A DNA stretch of 64,000 bases from Luidia sarsii (Eukaryota > Echinodermata > Asteroidea > Paxillosida > Luidiidae): contig OX465112.1 of assembly GCA_949987565.1 (NCBI GenBank), forward strand, positions 13,863,299 to 13,927,298, given 5' to 3'. The position numbers and the translations under genes were made by a program. How positions within the stretch are numbered: the first letter of the stretch is position 1; each line of letters starts with the position of its first letter. Positions 56,493 through 64,000 of the stretch are shown here, piece by piece. The notes under the pieces are model-generated. The model had not been told where the DNA came from, did no database searches, and saw only the letters and a program-made list of their open reading frames with translations.

Positions 56493-56835
56493 GTAACTCA
56501 ACTTTTTAAAGAAGAAGAAGAAGTAGAGATGGAATGTAGGGCTTTTTTTGGTCTCTGCTTTTCTTGGTGAAAATATGACCTGGTTTGCTGAAAATCTGTA
56601 AAGCTTCTGTTTTAAAACACTGTTTTGAAACTTCGCCCAAAACAAGGCTATAAAGCCACTCAAGGTTAAGGGCTAAGGAAAGGGAAGGGAAGTCAGGAGG
56701 GCTGATCATAGGCTGGGAAAAACGTGAACCAGGATGGGAGTGTGCTGAAAATATGATGAGCTGAAAAACTGTTTCAAAGGGGGGAAAAAAGAAAGAGCAA
56801 ATCTACTGAAAGTATAAAGAAAAGGAAATAGAGTA

Positions 56836-57280
56836 AGGTTTTCGGTGACACCATGTATAAGGATTCTTAACACAACATTGGTAAGATCGAAAAACAGAAA
56901 TGTTCACAGATTTACATGAAATTTATACAGTTTGAAGATGGTTATAGTAGAAACCTCTCATTGAAATATTTCTGCCTAAAATGTTGTATTTTGGGAGAAA
57001 TGAGTAAAAGAAATAGTTTACATCTCACAAAGATCTAAACTATTTTTCGGAACAGTACGGCGTTGAATGCTGCATTTTTGCGAAACAAATGAAGCTGTTC
57101 TCACGATTTTCTCCAGACACGGTTGGCGGATTGAGCTGAAATTTTCACAGGTGTGCTATTTCATGCATATGTTGGATCAGACAACGTATGGATGTAATTC
57201 TTTGACCTCGACCAATGTTGTGTAGGGGCTTTAAAGAAGAGGTGTGGTTCTGAAAACCTGAGTGGTAACTGGACGTTTCG
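56836..57280 (+). mobile_element. GTGACACCATG-family element interrupted by a TTAA MITE
   Basis: The left part GGTGACACCATGTATAAGGA and the right part GTGTGGTTCTGAAAACCTGA with GTGGTAACTGGACG are two halves of the element seen uninterrupted at 39418. The TTAA-flanked MITE sits between them, so this is a nested insertion. Confidence 0.7.
56871..57230 (+). mobile_element. TTAA-flanked MITE, second copy
   Basis: TTAA lies immediately before and after (56867-56870 and 57231-57234). The left end begins at CACAACATTGG because the first bases of the terminal repeat are missing. The right end CCAATGTTGTGTAGGGGCT is intact. Confidence 0.85.
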
Positions 57281-58582
57281 ACCAGTATGCTCTTGCCATC
57301 ATCCTGATTCACCCACCATGCAAAGCCTTAAGTCTTATGTAAGAAAAGGAAAGCTGAAAGGAAGATCAGCATCAGGAGTGGCTGGTACAAGTCTGTGTCC
57401 AGAGTCAGTGGGATTGGATGGGATGAGGAGGAGGAGGAGGAAGAGGAGGAGGAAGATAGAGGCTAGCAGCTGCTCCCCGAATGCTTCCTGGCCCAGCCGA
57501 GGTCTCACCCGTCTCGAGCCCGGTCTCTGAGACGGCACCATCGCGGTTGTCCGCGCCACAGGAGCCCCGTGACCCAACTGCTGATGGAAAGTCCATCCTG
57601 GTGGTGAAAGGGCATTACGTAGGTGGGGGAGGGGGGGGGGGGGGGGCGTTGACAGTGCCTCACCAGCTCAGTCTTATCTGCAAGTTGGGACGAGTTTAGT
57701 GAAATTGTCCCACAATGTCATCAGAGATAGGTCTACCCCCCCCCCAAAAAAAAAGTATCAATCTAACAACCCTGGGTCATGAATACTATCGTAACTGATT
57801 TGGAAATAGATATAGTGGTTGATAAATGCAGCAGTGATGTAGAGGTTCAGTAGTTAACGTCCCCCCCCCCCCCCCATCTTCCAGTTGAAAAACGACTTCC
57901 TCATTTTCCTCCTCTGCATCGTCCCGGCCTATCATTGAACTTCTTCCGTATTATTTCAGACCGTCGTGTTGAATCGCAATCTGGTTTGTTTTTTTATATC
58001 CCGGGTCTTATTTTTTTCCCCTCCATTAAATCAGTCTGCCTCAGCTTATTATCCAATTTGAGGGAAAGGAGGTTTGGGGTCGCTAGATTTGTCTTTGTCT
58101 CAAATCCCCCTGGCACATATATCTTGCGCCTTTATGATTATTGGGGGTTTTTTCCCCCTCCCCCCCCCCCTCTCTCTCTTTCTTTCATTTGATGTTTCCC
58201 TGCAACTGTAAAAAAAAAAAAAATCTTGCAGAGACAAAAACACCAAGCCCTCCTCCCCTTCTCTGCCCTTCCTGAATTGAAATAATTGAGTTAGGCCGCA
58301 CTTGTTAAGAAATAGAAACCTTTAATTTGCCAACGGCATTCCACTACAATTGCGGAACAAAGCTGTAATTTTAACTCTCGCACCCCCCCCCAGTTCCTCC
58401 GTCACTGTCGCGCTCATGATGTATATTATTTTTAAAGTCTATTTTTTTTGTTTTTTTTATCAACTTCCCAATCGGGACCGTAATTGACTTTGTTTCATCT
58501 CTTTTAACCTTCTCTTTCTCTCTCCCTCCCTCTCTCTCTCTCCCCCTTTTTTTTATCTCTCTCTCCATCCTTCGTTGAGCAG

Positions 58583-58667
58583 AAGAATTACTACGAGAAA
58601 AGTTTCAAGAATACGGAACCATTCAGGAAATCAGGCAGTTTCCTGAGAAGGGCTACGCTTTTATCCG
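58583..58667 (+). CDS. TIA1: TIA1/TIAR-family gene, RRM3 central exon
   Basis: 85 bases; acceptor TTCGTTGAGCAG, donor GTATGT; start phase 1, end phase 2. It reads, after a split Glu, ELLREKFQEYGTIQEIRQFP, then EKGYAFI and a split Arg. With the next exon it forms RNP1 (KGYAFIRF; KGYSFVRF in vertebrates). A pyrimidine-rich tract of over 60 bases precedes the acceptor. Confidence 0.95.
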
Positions 58668-61269
58668 GTATGTTACCAGCATGTAGAACGGACAGAGGGT
58701 TCAATTGGTGTTTACTTATTTTTTATTTTGTTTTTAAGGCGTGAAAAAAAAAAAGCATGACGGGAAATACACCTTGCTTCCGATGCGGACGAAGAGAGCT
58801 TTAATCACTCCCCTGAGCATATCAGACAGACACTTGCGATGAATCCAACCATCCACCCACACACACACACTCTCCCTCTCTATCCCTTTCCCTCGTCACC
58901 AACATTGACGCTAATTAACCACTATTGATTGTAATTGCACAGTATTAACTCCGGCTGTGAGCTCGGCGAGTGGGTCTCCGTAATCAGTTTGCAGTTTAAT
59001 AAAAAAACAAAAAAAATTTAAACCACACACACACAAACCCCCCCCCCAAAAAAAACCCTTCAGCTTATAACGGCTAGAGCCGTGGTGATTGCCTGTTCCT
59101 TTAACACCGCAACCAGCCCCTCCACTCCCCGCCTCACCTTCCCATGGAAGATGGCTAACCTTGAGACACAAGCCAAATAACGAAGCCCTGTGGTGTGGAA
59201 ATAATCGCAAGTGACAAAAGACAGAAATGATTAGCTCGTCCAATTATTTTTTATATAATCAAACTGTGGAGATCAAGTTACGACTATGTTCTGACTGGCA
59301 TAGGGAAACGTTGCCATGGCATTCTGATGAAAATCACATTCTGCAGTATTATTGTTTGTGCAATTGATTTTTGGCAACCAACCAAAAATTATTGCAGCTC
59401 TTTTGCAGCGGCCCGTACATTTTTCAGCCCCCCCCCCAAAAAAAAAAAATAAAATAAAATAATTATATCAAAGGACAAAATAATTGTTAAAAAAAACCAC
59501 AAAAACAAAGAAATTACACTTTGCCATGGAAACAGCTAAAAGCATGGTCTTGGAAATGTTAGCCTATTATTTTGTTTCTATTTTTTTTCCCTTTTGGGTG
59601 GTAGGTATTTCTTTCAAAAGAATGAAAAAAAAGAAAAGAATATTAACATGCTTGGGAGTTGTTCCCTCGGTGTACCCCATATTCTGGTTGGCACTCCAAA
59701 AATGTATGAAGGGGTTCCCCCCCCCCCTCGTGGAGTGGATTGGAAGGCATCGCCATCGCAATTTGACAACAAAGGAGAAAATCAATTCTGAACATTTGTA
59801 CGCCGAAAGGAAATGAAAAAGGAAGGGGGGAAAAAAAAACCTTTTGAATGTATGGAGCTATACATGAAGTCTGCGCCCAAAAATCGATAAAAAACAACAA
59901 CAACTGCCTTCCCCTCTTCCCCCGGAATGGGGGCACTGGGTTTACCCCCAGAAACCTCCCCTCTGGGATTTTATTGGAAGTGGGAGGGGACGGTTGGGGG
60001 AGGGGGGGGGGGTAATGGAAGTGGGGGGTTTTATCTATGAGTTGCCGAAAGGAAGGAGACAGGCATTATTGGGTGGTAATCATTAATGAAACTCGGATTC
60101 GGGGACGGAGGGGGGAGAGGGGGCAGGGGTGAAATAGGCGTACATGCTTGGTGGCTGGGCATGTGAGGGGTCGTTTCTGTGCACTTTCCCCCATTCCACA
60201 TCTCAGAGAGGATGGTGGTAGTGTATTTGCCACGAAAGCCCCATAGCTCCTGCGGATGGCTTTCTTCGTTCCCGCAAGCTCAAGGATTATTCAGTAGTAG
60301 GCCAGAGTTTGAATTTTTGGGGTAACAGTACGGAGATTACATTCGCAATGGAGAAAAGGCAGCAGTGTATGTGATGGGGATGGAACTATTATCAGCAAGA
60401 GATTAGAGGCGTATTTCCAGATTGCCCTTTCTCTGTGCAAATGAATTTTTTTTTTTGGTAGTCTGCAACATTCACCATTTTGGGGATTTCAAGAGATTAT
60501 TGAAGACTACTGGTGCAAAAAGTACGTGGTTATTTTGTGCCTGTTCAAATTTGGTATAGTTACTTGGAGTTGCACTGCTGAGCATACAGAACGATTACCA
60601 CAGCCACATATGCACACAGCATCCCCTTATTCGCAGTGCTCTTAAAAATAGGGAGTGGGGAAATAAGATGACAAAACTTTGCCGGGGAAAAACTCTGGAA
60701 ATTTCACTGGAATGAACAGTCATCAAAGTGCAGCACACAGATTTTTGTCTTGTGGCTAAGATGTTTAAACCTTAACGAAAAAAACAGTAGCGGTGCCTGA
60801 AGTTCCAATCCTAGCGGGACTTACTTCAAAGGCGGAGCGATGTTGCTGGGCAGACAGTGCATGTATACCCTATACTGTATTGTCTGCTCAGTTCCCATGG
60901 TCTCTACAAGTTGGGGACGGGAGTCAGGGGACCTTATTCCAATACCTGAAGTCGTGAGGACCTGGTTCTCTTGCACTCGAAGGGACTGCTCAATGCTGCT
61001 GCCCCTAATATCAAATGAGTAGAAGATGCAAATAGATGCCTTTGTGAGCGGTGCCGCTCAGATAGAAACGTCAAACTTGTTAAGTTGTGACGGCTAGGGA
61101 ACGGGTTTATAATTTTTCCGGGGGGGGGGAGGTTTGACTAGTTCACGTGTGATTTTTTTTATTTGTTTTTTTTATTTGGGATAACTCATTCAACACTTCC
61201 CTCACTCCCGACCCCCCACCCTCCCTCTCTCACGTCCACCCTTGCTTCCTCCCCTCCAACCCCCCGTAG
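58668..61269 (+). other. Intron between RRM3 exons
   Basis: 2,602 bases with several homopolymer runs and a MITE arm at 60793. No exon or RNA gene is recognised. Confidence 0.7.
60793..60837 (+). mobile_element. Fold-back MITE, single-arm fragment
   Basis: GAAGTTCCAATCCTAGCGGG followed by ACTTACTTCAAAGGCGGAG resembles the left arm of the family at 11721. Confidence 0.4.
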
Positions 61270-61393
61270 ATTTGCATCTCACGACGAAGCCACGCGGGCG
61301 ATTGTCGGCGTTCACAGCCAGCTGGTCGGCAACTACAAAGTCAAATGTTCCTGGGGCAAGGAGACGACCTCGGAGCCCTCACAGCATGTCCAG
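61270..61393 (+). CDS. TIA1: TIA1/TIAR-family gene, RRM3 C-terminal exon
   Basis: 124 bases; acceptor CCCCCCGTAG, donor GTACGC; start phase 2, end phase 0. It reads FASHDEATRAIVGVHSQLVG, then NYKVKCSWGKETTSEPSQHV and Q. KCSWGKE corresponds to the KCYWGKE end of RRM3 in vertebrate TIA proteins. The Gln-rich C-terminal domain that should follow is not found in the remaining 2.6 kb and probably lies outside the window. Confidence 0.95.
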
Positions 61394-61706
61394 GTACGCT
61401 TTGATAGTCGGAGGAGAAGCAGGAGGAGGAGAAGGAGGAGGAGGGGGGGGAAATGAATGGGAAAACACCCACCAGAAGTGCCGAGTACGTAAGGCGTCCT
61501 GGTAATTGCACACTGAGGAGTTCGGGTTACTCTTTATCTGGGGCAGTAGCCAGGATGGCTTGTGGTGCTCACTGTGTACAAATGAACCACCTCTTTTTCT
61601 TTCTTGGGAGTTTGTTGCAGCTCTGAGGAGAGCGTTTATGCATCATTCATGAAGCGCCAACAAATAAAGGGAAAACTGACTGGGAAGTTTTGGAAGGGGG
61701 GGGGGA

Positions 61707-61800
61707 ATGGCAAAGAAAACTTTGACTGGATCAGGACTTGAGCCCGAGACGTCTGGTTTTGCGTACCAGCGCTCTCAGCATCAGATCTGTCGAGCCCTTG
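61707..61800 (-). mobile_element. tRNA-derived SINE, minus strand
   Basis: The plus strand reads AATGGCAAAGAAAACTTTGA, CTGGATCAGGACTTGAGCCC, GAGACGTCTGGTTTTGCG and TACCAGCGCTCTCAGCATC. The complement gives GAGCGCTGGTACGC, then GGGCTCAAGTCC (a B box) and a TTTTCTTTGCCATT tail. This is the best-preserved B-box side of the family. The A box on the far side is degraded. Confidence 0.65.
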
Positions 61801-63182
61801 CCAGGGTTGGAGGGAGGTGGCCAGCCCAAAACTCGGCGCAAACATCCACTCCCTTTATCCCTGCCATCATTTCTGAATCAGATTGTGCCGAAAATAATGT
61901 TCTTGTCTACCAGTGTCCTCTCTGAAATAGGAAGAAAACCAATTGGATGTCATCTTTGTGGGTTATCTGTGAGAGGTTTTTTTTGGGGGGGGAATTGCAA
62001 ATGGAATTCACAGCCTAGCAATTCTGTGTTAAAAGTGTACATCAGGAAGAGTCAGTGAAGGGATCCTTATATGCACACTGACCAGGAATCTAAGATCGGC
62101 AGCTGCAAAGCGTGGGGTAGCTGCTTGCATCATTCCATCAGTGGCTTTACAGGCTTGCCGGTAAAAAGAAAAACAGCTTCCAGTTGGGGGGACGAAAGGA
62201 AGGGGGAAAAAAGAAAATAATTGAATAAATTGAGGAATTGTTTCCTGGAGAGAGGATTTACTCTGCGGGGGTACATGTTCCCCTCTTCAACTCTCCTTCC
62301 CTCTACCGCTACCCCCCCCCTCCCCAATCCTGTGATCATCCTTGGCCTAGAGGTGGGGAAAGGGGGTTAAGGATTGGGGCGGATTGGAAGGGATGAGCAC
62401 CCAGCCTCATTTGCCCGGGATTAATCCGATGTCAGGATCAGCGTCGGATTAGCCGTGCGCTGCATCGGGTCCTTCCTATTACACCCCCCACCCCACCCAA
62501 CTATCCCCCCTCCTCCATGTCCATCCTCTCTGGAAAAGCAGTGCTGAGGGCATTCTAGCTAAGAGCTGTGAAATAGCCCCCAGTGGGTGGAGGATAACAG
62601 GAGTCTGGCCTGCCTGTCAGACCGACGCCTAGCTCATCCCCGGAGAAGTCCTAACCCAGGAGATAATCCACTAGTGGAGGAGAGGAAGGCGGGGTGGTGT
62701 TGGTCTTCGGGGTCTGATCCAGAGAGAGCTTGATACCTCTTGTAGTTCCCGTACCTATCTCATCTTCCTCCCCTCCCCCCCCCCTTCCCCCCTTCCTCCC
62801 TGCTACCCCACAAATAATGACCCATGAGTGAAAGGTTATCTTCCACTTGAGGTAATGATGGGAGATTGTTGTCTCCGCCACCAACCGACCAGCCCTGTGC
62901 GTACTCTTTGTAAGATTGACTGCAGCTGTGTGTGGCAAGGGAAGGTCTTTATCGGGGTGGGGTTTTTTTTGTCTCCCCCTCTTTCCAAATGGCCTTGAGT
63001 GATATACAGTTGTTTCTTTGGAATTGCGCTGTTCGGGTCTCCCCCCCCCCCCTTCTGATGATATCATTTAATAACTGAAACCTAGCCGGCTGCCCCACTT
63101 ATGCGGTTATAAGAGTTGAGGCCTGGTTACCATCACTGGCTCGTCTCAAATACGCCTTCCATTCTAGCCTGTAACAGCAATC

Positions 63183-63506
63183 CACACCTCTCCCTCCCCC
63201 ACTACCTCTCCCTCCCCCACTACTTCTCCCTCCCCCCACTACCTCTCCCTCCCCCACTACCTCTCCCTCCCCCACTACCTCTCCCTCCCCCACTACCTCT
63301 CCCTCCCCCCACTACCTCTCCCTGCCCGACTACCTCTCCCTCCCCCACTACCTCTCCCTCCCCCACTACCTCTCCCTCCCCCACTACTTCTCCCTCCCCC
63401 CACTACCTCTCCCTCCCCCACTACCTCTCCCTCCCCCACTACCTCTCCCTCCCCCACTACCTCTCCCTCCCCCACTACCTCTCCCTCCCCCACTACCTCT
63501 CCCCGA
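63183..63506 (+). repeat. 18-bp tandem array (CTCTCCCTCCCCCACTAC)
   Basis: About 18 near-identical copies of CTCTCCCTCCCCCACTAC with rare changes (TTCTCC, extra C, CTGCCCGAC). Pyrimidine-rich on the TIA sense strand. Frames through it are repeat artefacts. Confidence 0.95.
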
Positions 63507-64000
63507 TCCCCGGCTTCCCTTTCTTCCATCGGCGTTCCAGTCCAGTAGCTTTGTTGGCACATTGCCGACTCGGCCAGGCGGTTTGATTGGAAGGTGTTAG
63601 GAGACTACGGTGACCTGTTCCACCCCCCCCCCTCCTCTCCCTCCTCCATCCATCCAACCATCCATCCTTCTCTCTCTTCTCTCCCTGCCTCCCCCAATCC
63701 AGGGTAGTGTCGGTCTCGGCACTTGGGCCTTTGACAAGGGTACTGGATGAGGCAGGGGGTTGTGACAGAGAGCAGACAAGGGCCAAGAATCTTCGGATAT
63801 CATCGCATTGTGGGAAGAAATAAAGAGTTTTGAGGGGAGGATTGGGGAAAGATAAACGGTGGAGACATCGAGTAAGCTAATGATTACCCTACAACACTCC
63901 ATCACCGAGGCAAGGGAAAGTCTTCGGGAAAGGTCACCAAGCGTTCTATTTCGCTTCTTGATAATAAGGGAAAATAAATAACGGAAGCAAAAAAAGGAAA

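Larger units (their letters stand above)
56493..58582 (+). other. Intron with a nested MITE insertion
   Basis: 2,090 bases. It carries the nested element at 56836-57280 and poly-C/G runs near 57620-57650 and 57860-57875. A long pyrimidine tract precedes the next acceptor. No other exon is seen. Confidence 0.7.
61394..64000 (+). other. Start of the next TIA-family intron
   Basis: After the donor at 61394 there is a (GGA)n patch, a SINE at 61707, an 18-base tandem array at 63183 and otherwise unremarkable sequence. No Gln/Tyr/Gly-rich coding exon was seen before the window ends. Confidence 0.6.

Noticed and set aside
1..64000. CRISPR arrays, operons, riboswitches or phage genes
   Set aside because: Spliced genes, SINEs and MITEs show that this is a eukaryotic genome. 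The tandem arrays have no unique spacers of constant length.

Overview
The window is animal nuclear DNA, most likely from a marine deuterostome invertebrate such as an echinoderm, hemichordate or cephalochordate. This is inferred from small exons with GT/AG introns, a TIA-1/TIAR splicing-factor gene with animal exon boundaries, an alpha-crystallin-type small heat shock protein, tRNA-derived SINEs, several MITE families, abundant TACATG and TAGGCCTA words and TTAGGG-type telomere words. No bacterial, organellar or viral genes were seen. Most long open frames in the window are low-complexity repeat read as protein.

Layout. Positions 1-18.7 kb are gene-poor: purine- or pyrimidine-rich simple repeats, a GATGGAGGGG minisatellite and MITE copies. 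At 19069-20016 on the minus strand there is an intronless small heat shock protein gene of 315 codons with a complete alpha-crystallin domain, an unusually long N-terminal extension and a poly(A) signal about 90 bases past the stop. From 21.3 to 28.5 kb there are a GGTC tetranucleotide array, a minisatellite, a frameshifted LINE reverse-transcriptase tail (23.7-24.0 kb), a CpG-rich promoter-like stretch with a good splice donor at 24547, three small spliced-exon candidates at 25.8-26.3 kb that may belong to an unrecognised gene, and a minisatellite with a 65-bp higher-order unit. From 28.5 to 36 kb the sequence is mainly transposon relics, SINEs and a ~450-bp dispersed duplication.

From 36.3 kb to at least 61.4 kb the plus strand carries a TIA1/TIAL1-family gene. 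Eight coding exons are visible: 36317-36367, 36478-36509, 38464-38557, 50754-50855, 55397-55499, 56409-56492, 58583-58667 and 61270-61393. Splice phases agree at every junction between adjacent visible exons. They encode a short Tyr/Gln-rich N-terminus, most of RRM1, the C-terminal part of RRM2, all of RRM3 and the linker after it. The last strand of RRM1 and the first two thirds of RRM2 are missing, and a 200-base run of N (53953-54152) lies in exactly that interval. The Gln-rich C-terminal exons are not visible and probably lie beyond the right edge. The introns hold large pyrimidine-rich arrays, mostly pyrimidine on the sense strand, and copies of the same MITE and SINE families found elsewhere.

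The two clear genes are on opposite strands about 16 kb apart and show no sign of shared regulation. I found no convincing new molecular system. The observations most worth following are the incomplete TIA gene, the candidate gene at 24.2-26.3 kb, the nested TTAA-flanked MITE, the hAT-like MITE with target duplications, the near-perfect tRNA-like inverted repeat at 49.5 kb and the atypical small heat shock protein.
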